Source: Nitrosomonas oligotropha
GTDB lineage: Bacteria > Pseudomonadota > Gammaproteobacteria > Burkholderiales > Nitrosomonadaceae
DNA: 49,168 nucleotides
NCBI RefSeq assembly: GCF_900106555.1
Contig: NZ_FNOE01000021.1
Span: 1-49,168 of the forward strand
Direction: 5' to 3'
Positions 23,312 to 34,373 of the stretch are shown here, piece after piece. Position 1 is the first letter of the stretch. Each line of letters opens with the position of its first letter. The notes under the pieces are model-generated. The model was not told the DNA's origin, ran no database searches, and saw only the letters and a program-made list of their open reading frames with translations. Position numbers and translations under genes: made by a program.

Positions 23312-24421
23312 TTAAAGAAAGCGCAACCAGCTGTGCGGATGCTGCCATTTCAGCGTGCGGTACGCGCGGCAGATGGGGTACAGGATGATCAGCACCAGCA
23401 GCGTGATTGCGTAAGTTTGTTCCAGGCTGCCGCGTTCGAACAGGGGTTTCAGGGCCGTTAATATGGCGAAGTGCGCGAGGTAGAAGAATAGAGCGGTTTG
23501 ACCGAATACCAGCACCGGGTTGTTGCGATGGATGGTTTTGTTGAACGATTCCAGCCGCATCAGCAGCGACAGCACGATGGCCATCAAACCCAGTTCCAGC
23601 AGCGTATAAACTAGGCTGGGCGGGTATTTGCTGACGTGCAGCCAGTCGATCAAGGTGTTGCCTTCGAGGTGCATGAACAGGTTGCCGTAGCCGTCGTGGC
23701 CGCGGATGATGACGAACAGCGTCAACGCAAACCATCCGGCGGTCATCAGTACGCGCTGCGGTTGCCAGGAGGCGGAGGGATGGACGATGAACCGTTCGCC
23801 GAATGCCCAACCGAGCATCATCATGCCGAGCCACGGCAGAGCAGGGTAGAGCACGGTGTAAGTTGCGCCAAAATCCGGCGCGAACGTGAGCGCGAGCCAA
23901 AGCGGCACGTCGTCGCCCGGTTGCCACAGCAGCGTCAGCAGGAATTCACCACCCGCGATGATCAGAACCGCCAACCAGAAAACCGTACCTGCACCGAGAC
24001 GTTGCAGGTAGACCATCAGCATCATGCTGATGCCGATGGCGTACAGCACTTGCAGCACCGGTTTGCCGCCGATCAGCGAGAACAGCACGATGTCGAGCAG
24101 CGCGATAAATGCGCCGCGTAGCAATAACTCACGGTCGATGATGGCGTCATTCATGCCTTGTTGCTGCCGCTGGAAATTGCTGATCGCGATCGAAGTACCG
24201 GCGAGGAATAGAAACGTCGGTGCGCAGATATGCGTGATCCACCGTGTGAAAAATTGATCGGCGGCGAAGCGGGTGCCGGGTTCAAACAGTAATACAGAGT
24301 CGGCGAAAATGCGTTGACTATTGAAAAACCACGAAGCGTGGTCGAGCGCCATTAGGATCATGACAATGCCGCGTAGCCAGTCGATGGCGGCGATGCGTGG
24401 CGCGGTGGAATCGAGTGGCAT
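23312..24421 (-). CDS. DUF1624/HGSNAT-like membrane acyltransferase
   Basis: A 369-residue inner-membrane protein with about ten hydrophobic spans. The N-terminus IAAIDWLRGIVMILMALDHA carries the conserved Asp and His of the heparan-alpha-glucosaminide acetyltransferase-like (DUF1624) family, and ICAPTFLFLAGTS and KYPPSLVYTLLELG are further family blocks. These proteins move acetyl groups across the membrane onto sugars; the bacterial substrate is generally unknown. It lies 19 bp downstream of proB on the same strand and may be cotranscribed with it. Not to be confused with OpgC or Acyl_transf_3 proteins, which share the layout. Confidence 0.8.
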   Translation of the reverse strand: MPLDSTAPRIAAIDWLRGIVMILMALDHASWFFNSQRIFADSVLLFEPGTRFAADQFFTRWITHICAPTFLFLAGTSIAISNFQRQQQGMNDAIIDRELLLRGAFIALLDIVLFSLIGGKPVLQVLYAIGISMMLMVYLQRLGAGTVFWLAVLIIAGGEFLLTLLWQPGDDVPLWLALTFAPDFGATYTVLYPALPWLGMMMLGWAFGERFIVHPSASWQPQRVLMTAGWFALTLFVIIRGHDGYGNLFMHLEGNTLIDWLHVSKYPPSLVYTLLELGLMAIVLSLLMRLESFNKTIHRNNPVLVFGQTALFFYLAHFAILTALKPLFERGSLEQTYAITLLVLIILYPICRAYRTLKWQHPHSWLRFL

Positions 24422-24440
24422 GGTTGCGGATAAGGCAGTA

Positions 24441-26638
<2,198 letters not shown>

Positions 26639-26657
26639 TTACGGCATCCTGCAAACA

Positions 26658-26689
26658 AAAAAGCCCCATCGTTTGCGACAGGGCTTTTT
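26658..26689 (-). terminator. Intrinsic terminator after rpmA
   Basis: On the minus strand AAAAAGCCC ... GGGCTTTTTT forms a 9-bp stem ending in a T-run. It lies between rpmA and obgE and probably adjusts the ratio of ribosomal protein to Obg message. Confidence 0.8.
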
Positions 26690-26710
26690 AAGTAAATCAG
26701 GTGTATTTTT

Positions 26711-26968
26711 TTATGCAGGTATTACGCTTGCTACTTTGCGTCGTAATGCACCCTTGATACTGAAATTCACTGTTCCCGTCACTTTGGCAAATAAAGTATG
26801 ATCTTTGCCGATGCCGACATTCTCTCCCGGGTGAACCTGCGTGCCGCGTTGTCTGATGATAATCGATCCGGCTGAGATCAATTCACCGCCGTAGCGTTTA
26901 ACACCAAGCCGTTTTGAATGTGAATCGCGTCCGTTTCTGGAACTTCCGCCCGCTTTCTTATGTGCCAT
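26711..26968 (-). CDS. rpmA: 50S ribosomal protein L27
   Basis: L27 (85 aa) reaches into the peptidyl-transferase centre. It begins [20 protein letters not shown] and contains [14 protein letters not shown], the standard sequence, with no N-terminal extension to be cleaved. TAAGGAGC precedes the ATG. It lies 17 bp after rplU and is cotranscribed with it. Confidence 0.98.
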   Translation of the reverse strand: MAHKKAGGSSRNGRDSHSKRLGVKRYGGELISAGSIIIRQRGTQVHPGENVGIGKDHTLFAKVTGTVNFSIKGALRRKVASVIPA

Positions 26969-26985
26969 TTATTGCTCCTTAAGCC

Positions 26986-27297
26986 TTAAGCTGAAATAGC
27001 GGTGATTTGTATTTCAGTATAATTCTGCCGGTGACCTTGATGCTTTTGGTAGTGTTTCCGACGGCGCATCTTGAAGATGCGGATTTTGTCGTGACGGCCT
27101 TGACCAAGAACCGTCGCACTGACTTTGGCGCCACTGACAAGCGGTGTGCCCACGGACACTTTGTCACCATCAGCCACCATTAATACCTGATCGATAACAA
27201 GCTCACTGCCATTTTCCACTTGCAGTTGCTCCACCTTCAGTTTCTCACCCACTTGAATTCGATACTGTTTACCGCCGGTTTTTATGACCGCATACAT
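26986..27297 (-). CDS. rplU: 50S ribosomal protein L21
   Basis: L21 (103 aa) binds 23S rRNA. It begins [15 protein letters not shown] and has the [20 protein letters not shown] rRNA-binding tail. I choose the ATG at 27297 because GGAG lies 7 bp before it; an in-frame ATG four codons upstream overlaps that ribosome site. It is the first gene of the rplU-rpmA unit. A TATAAT hexamer is found upstream at 27333-27338 on the minus strand. Confidence 0.97.
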   Translation of the reverse strand: MYAVIKTGGKQYRIQVGEKLKVEQLQVENGSELVIDQVLMVADGDKVSVGTPLVSGAKVSATVLGQGRHDKIRIFKMRRRKHYQKHQGHRQNYTEIQITAISA

Positions 27298-27332
27298 ATT
27301 TAACTCCATGCTTCCCTTTTACAGAACCGCGA

Positions 27333-27338
27333 ATTATA
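27333..27338 (-). promoter_or_regulatory. -10 box of rplU promoter
   Basis: Minus-strand TATAAT preceded directly by TG, 36 bp before the rplU start. No good -35 hexamer is seen 17 bp upstream. It is divergent from the ispB promoter. Confidence 0.6.
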
Positions 27339-27390
27339 CATAAATAGCCTTTGATTGTGGTGGAAAATTTCATGCAATTTATCATTATGC

Positions 27391-27420
27391 TTGACACTTG
27401 GGCATCGTCATTCCTAACAT
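27391..27420 (+). promoter_or_regulatory. ispB promoter (TTGACA-18-TAACAT)
   Basis: TTGACA at 27391-27396 and TAACAT at 27415-27420 with an 18-bp spacer form a good sigma-70 promoter 24 bp before the ispB GTG, implying a leader of about 17 nt. Confidence 0.7.
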
Positions 27421-27443
27421 AGCGTTTTCTACAAGGTATTATT

Positions 27444-28412
27444 GTGTCAATCGAAAATATTAGAAGCTTCATCGCGCAAGACATGAACATCGTTGACGAT
27501 GTGATCCGCGCAAAATTGCACTCTCATGTCCTTCTGATTCGCCAGGTTAGTGAATATATAATTAATAGCGGAGGTAAGCGGCTACGCCCTGCATTGGTGA
27601 TTTTATCGGCAGGCGCGTTTGGTTATAAGGGTGAATTTCATTACAACCTCGCGGCGGTTGTCGAGTTTATCCATACCGCTACTCTGTTGCACGATGATGT
27701 GGTCGATGAGTCGGAATTACGGCGCAATAGAGAAACCGCCAATGCATTGTTTGGTAATGCCGCCAGTGTTCTGGTAGGGGATTTTCTTTACTCCAGAGCA
27801 TTCCAAATGATGGTGGAAGTCGACAACATGCGCGTAATGCAGGTCTTGGCGGATGCCACCAATACGATTGCCGAAGGAGAGGTCCTGCAGTTGCTCAATT
27901 GCCGCGATCCGCAAGTAACGGAAGAAAACTATCTGCAAGTGATACGTTATAAAACCGCCAAGTTGTTTGAAGCCGCAAGCCGGTTGGGTGCGATTCTCGG
28001 CGGTGCGACGCCGGAAGAAGAAAATGCCATGTCGATTTACGGTATGCATTTGGGTACAGCATTTCAATTGATTGACGACATGCTCGACTATACCGGCAAC
28101 AATCAAGATATCGGAAAGAATCTGGGTGACGATTTGGCCGAAGGAAAACCAACGCTGCCTCTAATTTATGCCATGCGTGTGGGTACCCCGGAACAAGCCG
28201 GCGTTATCCGCAGAGCGATTGAAAATGGCGGGGAAGAGGGTTTCCAGCCCGTCCTTGATGTGATTCAAAAAACCGCAGCACTGGATTATGCGCGGAAATG
28301 CGCCGAGGCTGAAATTGTAACCGCAACGGCTGCGATAGCTTCCTTGCCGGATTCGGAAAACAAAAAATGCCTTATGCAATTGGCGGATTTCGCAATTACA
28401 CGCAATCATTAA
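27444..28412 (+). CDS. ispB: Octaprenyl diphosphate synthase IspB
   Basis: IspB (322 aa) extends farnesyl diphosphate with isopentenyl units to make the ubiquinone side chain. The first Asp-rich motif is LLHDDVVDES (Asp84, 85, 88) with RRNRETAN after it, and the second is QLIDDMLDYTG. GGKRLRPAL near the N-terminus binds the substrate diphosphate. The start is GTG (27444), 24 bp after the promoter. Divergent from rplU, the usual arrangement in this bacterial group. The exact chain length cannot be told from sequence alone. Confidence 0.95.
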   Translation: MSIENIRSFIAQDMNIVDDVIRAKLHSHVLLIRQVSEYIINSGGKRLRPALVILSAGAFGYKGEFHYNLAAVVEFIHTATLLHDDVVDESELRRNRETANALFGNAASVLVGDFLYSRAFQMMVEVDNMRVMQVLADATNTIAEGEVLQLLNCRDPQVTEENYLQVIRYKTAKLFEAASRLGAILGGATPEEENAMSIYGMHLGTAFQLIDDMLDYTGNNQDIGKNLGDDLAEGKPTLPLIYAMRVGTPEQAGVIRRAIENGGEEGFQPVLDVIQKTAALDYARKCAEAEIVTATAAIASLPDSENKKCLMQLADFAITRNH

Positions 28413-28787
28413 TTAAGAAACATGAGAAGTTGTGTTGATTAACCCGTAACCACCTGGTTGATTTTGAAGGAAGTGTTTTTTCTCTTCTATCGATCGGGCT
28501 TGTGTCAAATACGGTATTTGCAACGCAACACTTCTCTGTGTTTCCACTCCTGAGTTTTATCCGCTGCCCCATCAAAATTATTTTGATCTGATCAAATTAT
28601 TATTTTATATTCCATTGATAGGGAATAAAACCCCGGTTAATCGATCATTTGCCACGGTAAAAAATTGCTATGCTGATCCGGCTGTGGCAATTAAATCCCG
28701 ATTGGTATGTGATTAATACGCTGCAATGCGAATGTAATATACTCAATAAATCAGATTGATGCCATACAGGAAGTATCAGAAATCAAT
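28413..28787. other. Non-coding gap after ispB
   Basis: No gene is seen in 375 bp. AACCACCTGGTT near 28450 is a small stem followed by GATTTT, a weak end for ispB. A 15-bp perfect palindrome, TTTGATC-T-GATCAAA, is at 28582-28596 in AT-rich surroundings, and would suit a dimeric regulator of the PP0621-pilSR unit. Confidence 0.4.
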
Positions 28788-29015
28788 ATGGGTAAATTAA
28801 TTTTTTACGTGCTGATCGCACTGCTGATTTATTGGATAATCAAAAGCCGCCGGCCCAAGCAGGAAGAGCATGAAGCTTCATCGGAAGCTGTTGAGGATAT
28901 GGTGAATTGTGCGCAATGCGGTGTTTATCTGCCGAAAAGTGAAGCTATCCATAGCCATACTAAATATTTTTGTAGTCACGAACATTGTAACTTGTATATG
29001 AAATCTTCAACTTGA
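28788..29015 (+). CDS. PP0621-family small membrane protein
   Basis: A 75-residue protein: one N-terminal span (KLIFYVLIALLIYWII), a charged linker, and a C-terminal Cys-containing region (VNCAQCGVYLPKSEA, then YFCSHEHC) that looks like a small treble-clef zinc site. This is the PP0621 family, commonly found directly upstream of pilS-pilR. GGAAG lies 12-16 bp before the ATG. pilS starts 10 bp after its stop, so they form one operon. Function unknown. Confidence 0.8.
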   Translation: MGKLIFYVLIALLIYWIIKSRRPKQEEHEASSEAVEDMVNCAQCGVYLPKSEAIHSHTKYFCSHEHCNLYMKSST

Positions 29016-29025
29016 GCTGATTTTT

Positions 29026-30678
29026 GTGTCAACTTCACTATACCCATCACTACATAAACATTCATTATCTTTGCCGCTTGAATCAGGCATAACGGCGGCG
29101 GATTTTACCGGTCAATACTGGCGTTCTCTCTATTATTTCAATTGCTTTCGCTTTGCGATCGGCAGCGGTCTATTGATTGTTTCATGGCAATCCGAATTCG
29201 CTAGCCTTGGTTCCTACCACTATCAGCTGTTTTTATATGCCGGCATTGGCCATGTGCTTTTCAGTGGCCTGTTCATGCTGCTGATCAGATTGCGATTGCC
29301 TGGTTTTAACCGGCAACTGGCGATTCAGGTCATCAGCGATATCGCGTTTTTCTCGCTGATGCTTTATGCCAGTGGCGGCTTGCAAAGTGGTTTGGGTGTT
29401 TTATTACTGGTGTCGCTGGCTGGAGCGGGTCTTATCAGCCGGGGGCGCTTGGCGCTGTTTTTTGCTTCTATTGCGACTATCAGTCTGCTGCTGCAGGAAA
29501 CGTACTCCTTATGGACGATCGATCATTACGCTGCGCAATATTCGCAGGCCGGCTTACTGAGCATGGCGTATTTTGCCGTTGCTTGGCTGGCGCATCGATT
29601 GGCCAAATATACCTTGGCCAGTGAGCAGCTGGCCAAAGAACGCGGCATCGATCTGGCGAATATGGCGCAAGTCAATCAATTGGTTATTCAAGACTTGCAG
29701 GAAGGGGTATTGGTTGTCGATCAATATGGTTATATCCGGCAGCGCAATGCCTATGCGGAGCGGTTATTTGATCTGAATTCATCTGCGGATAAAGCGGAAC
29801 GGCTCAAATTATCCGATTGTATACCCGAGTTGGCCAACCGGCTTACCAGCTGGCAGGGTGACAGCAGTATCAGTTTCGATTTGCTGCGCTTAGCCCATAG
29901 TAATGCCCTGGTGCGGACGCGTTTTCTTCCAATACAAGCGGATTCCCGCAACGGTGTTGTTATTTTCCTCGAGGATATGGGGCGCATACAGGCGCAGTTA
30001 CAGCAATTAAAACTTGCTGCCTTAGGGCGCTTGACCGCTAACATCGCGCATGAAATCCGTAATCCGCTGTCCGCTATCAATCACGCGGCTGAACTGCTGG
30101 AAGAAGAGCAGCTTGAGAGCAATACAGATCCGCGCCTTGTACGCATCATTTGTGATAATACCCGGCGTTTAAACAAGATCGTCCAGGATGTGCTGCAGCT
30201 AAACCGCCGTAATATTGCAAAGCCTGATTTGATTGATTTGCATGAGTTTATGGGAAAATTTCTGGAAGAGTTTTGTCATGCGGAAAGAATGGACAGAAAT
30301 GCGTTCGTGTTGAGAAGTCTCAACCATCACTGGGTAAGTTTTGATCGCGATCACTTGAATCAGGTGCTCTGGAATTTATGCCGCAATGCGTGGAGACACT
30401 GCTGCAAACAGGCGGATAGCGTTCGCATCGAATTATCCGTAGCGGCCAATGAAAATAATGTCTACTTGGATATCGTGGATGATGGTCCAGGTATCGATCC
30501 GCAGCAGGTGAAGCAGATTTTTGAGCCGTTTTTTACCACGGCTGCCGGAGGTACCGGTCTGGGTTTATACATTGCGCGTGAATTGTGCGAAACCAATCAA
30601 GCCTCATTGGATTACATTGAGGGTCCCAGCGGCGGACATTTCCGTATTATTTGCCAAAGTAATCAATCATGTCTGTAG
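29026..30678 (+). CDS. pilS: Sensor kinase PilS
   Basis: PilS (550 aa) is the membrane kinase that controls type IV pilin synthesis by sensing pilin in the membrane. Six hydrophobic spans occupy about 35-195, followed by a PAS domain (LQEGVLVVDQYGYIRQRN), HisKA (phospho-acceptor His342 in NIAHEIRNPLSAIN) and HATPase (NLCRNAWRHC; DDGPGID; GTGLGLYIA). The start is GTG 29026 with no clear ribosome site, so translation is probably coupled to the upstream gene. Its 3' end overlaps pilR by 10 bp. Pilus genes are not in the window. Confidence 0.93.
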   Translation: MSTSLYPSLHKHSLSLPLESGITAADFTGQYWRSLYYFNCFRFAIGSGLLIVSWQSEFASLGSYHYQLFLYAGIGHVLFSGLFMLLIRLRLPGFNRQLAIQVISDIAFFSLMLYASGGLQSGLGVLLLVSLAGAGLISRGRLALFFASIATISLLLQETYSLWTIDHYAAQYSQAGLLSMAYFAVAWLAHRLAKYTLASEQLAKERGIDLANMAQVNQLVIQDLQEGVLVVDQYGYIRQRNAYAERLFDLNSSADKAERLKLSDCIPELANRLTSWQGDSSISFDLLRLAHSNALVRTRFLPIQADSRNGVVIFLEDMGRIQAQLQQLKLAALGRLTANIAHEIRNPLSAINHAAELLEEEQLESNTDPRLVRIICDNTRRLNKIVQDVLQLNRRNIAKPDLIDLHEFMGKFLEEFCHAERMDRNAFVLRSLNHHWVSFDRDHLNQVLWNLCRNAWRHCCKQADSVRIELSVAANENNVYLDIVDDGPGIDPQQVKQIFEPFFTTAAGGTGLGLYIARELCETNQASLDYIEGPSGGHFRIICQSNQSCL

Positions 30679-32078
30679 ATAGCGAACGATCTGTCAATTC
30701 CCATAGAAAAACCGCTTCTCCGCATATTCTGATTGTGGATGACGAACCCGATATTATCGAGTTGCTTGAATTAACGCTGGCTCGCATGGGAATGGATGTT
30801 TCCAGTGCGCAGTGTATTGGCGACGCCAAGCAGTTGCTGCAATCCCGGCAGTTTCAGTTATGTTTGACCGATATGCGTTTGCCGGACGGAGATGGGCTGG
30901 AGTTGGTTAAATATATTGCACAGCATTGCGCGGACTTGCCGGTCGCCGTGATCACTGCACATGGCACCACGGAAAATGCCGTGGCTGCGCTTAAAGCTGG
31001 TGCTTTTGATTATTTGCCCAAACCGGTTTCGTTAAAACAATTGCGGGATCTGGTCAAATCGGCCTTGAGCCTGCCGCCGATGCAGACTGAATCGGCAGTG
31101 CAAGTCAGTCAGCGTGTGTTATTAGGTGAATCCGCGCCAATGCTTCAGCTGCGCGCAACGATTGATAAACTTTCCCGAAGTCAGGCTGCGGTTTACATCA
31201 GCGGTGAATCCGGTAGCGGAAAGGAACTGGCGGCCAGAATGATTCATGAGAGGAGTGCGCGTCACACACAGCCTTTTGTCGCCGTCAATTGCGGTGCGAT
31301 CCCGGAGAATTTGATGGAAAGCGAGTTTTTCGGCTATAAGAAGGGTGCCTTTACCGGTGCGGAAAAAGATCATGACGGTTTTTTTCTGGCAGCGAATGGC
31401 GGTACTCTGTTTTTGGATGAGGTCGCCGATTTGCCATTGACGATGCAGGTCAAACTGCTCAGGGTGATACAGGAAAAGCAAGTCAGGAGAATCGGTGAGA
31501 CACAAGAGAAAAGTGTCGATGTGCGCATCATTAGCGCCACACATAAAAAACTCAACCTGTGCGTCGAAACCGGGCAATTCCGCCAGGATTTGTACTACCG
31601 GCTGAATGTGATTGAGTTGAATATGCCGGTGCTACGGGAAATGCGCGAAGATATTCCGCTGATTGCGGAAGCTGTGCTGGTCAAGCTATGCCGGGAAGCG
31701 GGGCGGTCAGCTTGTAGTTTGAAGAAAGATGCGCTGGCTTTGCTCAAGAGCTACGATTATCCAGGCAATGTGCGTGAGCTTGAAAATATACTGGAGCGAA
31801 CACTTGCGCTGTGTTTTGACACGGAAATCGGAAAAGAAGATTTGCAGTTACCGCATAAAGCAAAAGAGACTCCACAAATTGCCACGATCAGGCTCCCCAC
31901 CGATCTGGAGCAGAGCCTGCCGCTGCAGGATTTTCTCGATAGACTGGAGAAAGATTCCATCGTCAAAGCATTGAATGAAAACCGGTACAACCGCACAAAA
32001 GCGGCCAAGACTCTGGGGATTACAGTGCGCTCGCTGCGTTACCGGATGGAGCGGTTAGGGTTGAATGAAAGAGCGTAA
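30669..32078 (+). CDS. pilR: Sigma-54 response regulator PilR
   Basis: PilR (469 aa) activates the sigma-54 promoter of pilin. It has a receiver (Asp68 in LTDMRLPDGDG), an AAA+ domain with Walker A GESGSGKE (about 179-186), the sigma-54 contact loop GAFTGA and Walker B GGTLFLDEV, and a Fis-type HTH (NRTKAAKTLGITVRSLRYR). All essential parts are present. The ATG lies inside the end of pilS. There is no obvious terminator in the 98 bp before the convergent lipoprotein gene. Confidence 0.94.
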   Translation: MSVDSERSVNSHRKTASPHILIVDDEPDIIELLELTLARMGMDVSSAQCIGDAKQLLQSRQFQLCLTDMRLPDGDGLELVKYIAQHCADLPVAVITAHGTTENAVAALKAGAFDYLPKPVSLKQLRDLVKSALSLPPMQTESAVQVSQRVLLGESAPMLQLRATIDKLSRSQAAVYISGESGSGKELAARMIHERSARHTQPFVAVNCGAIPENLMESEFFGYKKGAFTGAEKDHDGFFLAANGGTLFLDEVADLPLTMQVKLLRVIQEKQVRRIGETQEKSVDVRIISATHKKLNLCVETGQFRQDLYYRLNVIELNMPVLREMREDIPLIAEAVLVKLCREAGRSACSLKKDALALLKSYDYPGNVRELENILERTLALCFDTEIGKEDLQLPHKAKETPQIATIRLPTDLEQSLPLQDFLDRLEKDSIVKALNENRYNRTKAAKTLGITVRSLRYRMERLGLNERA

Positions 32079-32176
32079 CGGATTAAATCCTTTTCTCAAG
32101 TGAGAAGACGAAATGATTGCCGCCAGTGCCGCTCAATTGGTGCTGTAAGGTGATTATGTATTAGCAGCTTGGGATA

Positions 32177-32542
32177 TTACTGATTGGACCAGTATTTGAG
32201 TATTCTGTCTTTATCGAAGTACAAGTAAGTTCCGGTTCCAATGCCAACGAAATCAGATCCAACAATGACGGAGTCCGCCCCGGGAATATGATATTCCCAG
32301 GTGTCTCCACTCGAACTTTTGCGGGTTCTATAACACCACTTGCAAGGAGATCCCCAGGAAGCGATGACCTGTTCTTGTGTCATGCCTACGGCAAGTTCTT
32401 TAAGATCGATCGCTCTGCGTATTTCTTCCGGCAGATTGCTGTCTGCTAATACTTCCTGCCGGATGCGATTATCTTTTACTGCGCTACATCCACTCAGTAT
32501 TAGGACTGTTGCTATTACTGTAATAGCGAGTCTTTTATTCAT
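32177..32542 (-). CDS. Small lipoprotein, SmpA/OmlA-like fold
   Basis: A 121-residue lipoprotein. The signal peptide MNKRLAITVIATVLILSGC ends in a lipobox (LSGC). The mature part has the KELAVGMTQEQVIASWGSPC pattern, in which a Gly-Met-Thr turn precedes a helix, as in BamE/OmlA-like domains, followed by strands ending FDKDRILKYWS. BamE proper is not claimed: the usual neighbour (fur) is missing and the sequence is only generally similar. I choose the ATG at 32542; two further in-frame ATGs lie upstream. Divergent from the TIGR04073-type gene. Confidence 0.7.
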   Translation of the reverse strand: MNKRLAITVIATVLILSGCSAVKDNRIRQEVLADSNLPEEIRRAIDLKELAVGMTQEQVIASWGSPCKWCYRTRKSSSGDTWEYHIPGADSVIVGSDFVGIGTGTYLYFDKDRILKYWSNQ

Positions 32543-32704
32543 AAAGAAAATCATCCCTAGTTGGATCAAGTATCGGATTGGCGATTTGAGGCTTCATACT
32601 GAAATATGGAGCGGTTTTTTATTATATGACGATTAATGTTGAAGCCTTTTTAAATTGAATAATTAACAGTATGATAGTTTAAAAATTTCAAAGGAATATT
32701 TTTA

Positions 32705-33091
32705 ATGATGCACACAATATCCAAATTTGCCTTGCTTGTTGTTCTGTCATTACTTTTTTCGTTTCAAGCGCATGCGCGTGAAGCAATAACTGCTGATGTT
32801 TATTTTAACAGGGCCGGCACGAAGATTCTAAGCGGTGTTGCTAATGTAGCTACCGGGTGGATGGAATTGCCGAAAAATATCTCTTTATGGAGCCAAAGAG
32901 ATCAAAATGCATTGATTGGTGTTACTGAAGGATTGCTATGGGGTGTTTTTCATACGGTTGGCCGTACGGGCAATGGTGCATTGGATCTGGTGACTTTCTG
33001 GTTGCCCACTTATCCGATTCCGGATCCGCTGTTTGTCTGGGATGATTTCTCGAAAGAATCGGAATATTACGGTTGGCGGATGGGGCGGTGA
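32705..33091 (+). CDS. Exosortase-associated protein, TIGR04073 type
   Basis: A 128-residue secreted protein: signal peptide (ISKFALLVVLSLLFSFQAHA), then VYFNRAGTKILSGVANVATGWMELPKNI, GLLWGVFHTVGRTGNGALDLVTFW and PIPDPLFVWDDF. This is the TIGR04073 pattern, a family found with exosortase/PEP-CTERM systems. AAGGAA lies upstream of the first ATG. It converges with a PEP-CTERM gene across a shared bidirectional terminator. Function unknown; a role in envelope or extracellular polysaccharide biology is inferred. Confidence 0.78.
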   Translation: MMHTISKFALLVVLSLLFSFQAHAREAITADVYFNRAGTKILSGVANVATGWMELPKNISLWSQRDQNALIGVTEGLLWGVFHTVGRTGNGALDLVTFWLPTYPIPDPLFVWDDFSKESEYYGWRMGR

Positions 33092-33250
33092 TTTTTAACT
33101 AACGTATATTGTTCGTTTCAGCTTGGAGAAGAAGTACATACACGTTCTGGATTTTTGCGTATACGGTTTAGCAAACCACTTTTCTGGTTTGACTGGATTT
33201 AACAGCGGGATTATGTTTTTACTGTGATTCAACTGCAAATCCATGGAAAA

Positions 33251-33278
33251 CAAAACGGGAGCTTAGGCTCCCGTTTTG
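33251..33278. terminator. Bidirectional terminator
   Basis: CAAAACGGGAGC-TTAG-GCTCCCGTTTTG is a perfect 12-bp stem. It ends in TTTT on the plus strand and the matching T-run on the minus strand. It separates the convergent TIGR04073-type and PEP-CTERM genes. Confidence 0.85.
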
Positions 33279-33306
33279 AATGGAATCGAAATAATTATCT
33301 TGCCAA

Positions 33307-33882
33307 TTATTTTCTGCGACGTGCCGAGAATCCTAGCAGACCCAAACCAATCAGCAACATAGCGTAGGTTTCTGGTTCTGGAACGGGCGAGACGTACCAA
33401 GCAGAATTTGGCGAGAAGCTTGTGCCTTGCACATGCAAAGCCAGCTCTCCGTTAATTGGGAGATGCGAGCTGCCTAATCCAAAAGCATCCCATGAAACTG
33501 TTTCCCCAGTTTTAAGCTTATCGCTTCCACGGCCAAAATCATATCTAAAATCAAAGCTACCGCCGGGGCCGCCACCGGGGTTTTTGCTAACAGTACTCAC
33601 ACCGCCGCCGGGTACTACTGTTACAGAGCTTGGCGTTAAGCCATCAACTGCCATTGCACCAACGAACGCACCAGAGCCAAATGCACTTAAATTAATATTG
33701 TGGAGAAAGAATGACCAGTGTCCGCCACCAAGATCATTAATATCCAAATCTGCAAGGTGCACCGCTGCGGGGCCGCCACCGGATAGCAGGTTCCCAAAAT
33801 GGTAGGTTGCTGCTTGAGCACCGCTTCCGATAACAAAAGCACCTGTTGTGATAATGGACAGTGCCAGTTTTTTTAACATCAT
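33307..33882 (-). CDS. PEP-CTERM exported protein
   Basis: A 191-residue exported protein. The signal peptide (KKLALSIITTGAFVIGSGAQA) precedes a beta-rich, Gly-rich mature part (NLLSGGGPAAVHLADLDIND; VPGGGVSTVSKNPGGGPGGS), and the C-terminus is a textbook PEP-CTERM tail: VPEPETYAMLLIGLGLLGF followed by SARRRK. Exosortase EpsH cleaves such tails after transport. GGGAGG precedes the tandem ATGs at 33882 and 33879. No exosortase is in the window. The 27-bp inverted repeat upstream at 34018 may be its operator. Confidence 0.88.
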   Translation of the reverse strand: MMLKKLALSIITTGAFVIGSGAQAATYHFGNLLSGGGPAAVHLADLDINDLGGGHWSFFLHNINLSAFGSGAFVGAMAVDGLTPSSVTVVPGGGVSTVSKNPGGGPGGSFDFRYDFGRGSDKLKTGETVSWDAFGLGSSHLPINGELALHVQGTSFSPNSAWYVSPVPEPETYAMLLIGLGLLGFSARRRK

Positions 33883-34017
33883 TTTTACTACCTCCCAGAA
33901 AATTCTTAAATCAGGTCGTCTTGTGTCACTTCTATCCATCGAACAATCAACACATCTTCCTGCTGGCGCTAACAATAACCGCGGGAGCAATCGAACACAA
34001 TAGATCACTTCTCCTGA

Positions 34018-34044
34018 TTTACTAGGATTCTTGTCCTAAGTAAA
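34018..34044. promoter_or_regulatory. Imperfect palindrome upstream of PEP-CTERM gene
   Basis: TTTACT-AGGA and TCCT-AAGTAAA pair over 10 bp with a single-base bulge around a 6-nt centre. It is 136 bp upstream of the PEP-CTERM start and 130 bp before the terminator of tRNA-fMet. Candidate operator; the binding protein is unknown. Confidence 0.4.
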
Positions 34045-34174
34045 ATCAATGCTCATTCAATGAGTGTTAGTAAGATAGTGTTTTTTGAATAGGACACAAC
34101 CTGAAGCGGTGAGTTTGCTATGGATGCAAAGCATAAACGCTTGCATCAGCTTTCATCGTACTTATAAAACAAAA

Positions 34175-34205
34175 AAGCACTTAGGATTTTATTCGCTAAG
34201 TGCTT
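34175..34205 (-). terminator. Terminator of tRNA-fMet
   Basis: On the minus strand AAGCACTTAG ... CTAAGTGCTT forms a perfect 10-bp stem followed by TTTTGTTTT, 9 bp after the tRNA. The loop and one arm are almost identical to the terminator of tRNA-Phe at 40785. Confidence 0.88.
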
Positions 34206-34213
34206 GATATATC

Positions 34214-34290
<77 letters not shown>

Positions 34291-34373
34291 TCAGGAGCGG
34301 GATTATAGCACAAGCAAACACGGGCAGGTCAATGAACATTGATTGCAGTCTTTTTAGATTGGGAGAATTTAAT

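Noticed and set aside
28583..28595. TTGATCTGATCAA as an FNR box
   Set aside because: The spacer is three bases, not four, so the half-sites are out of register.
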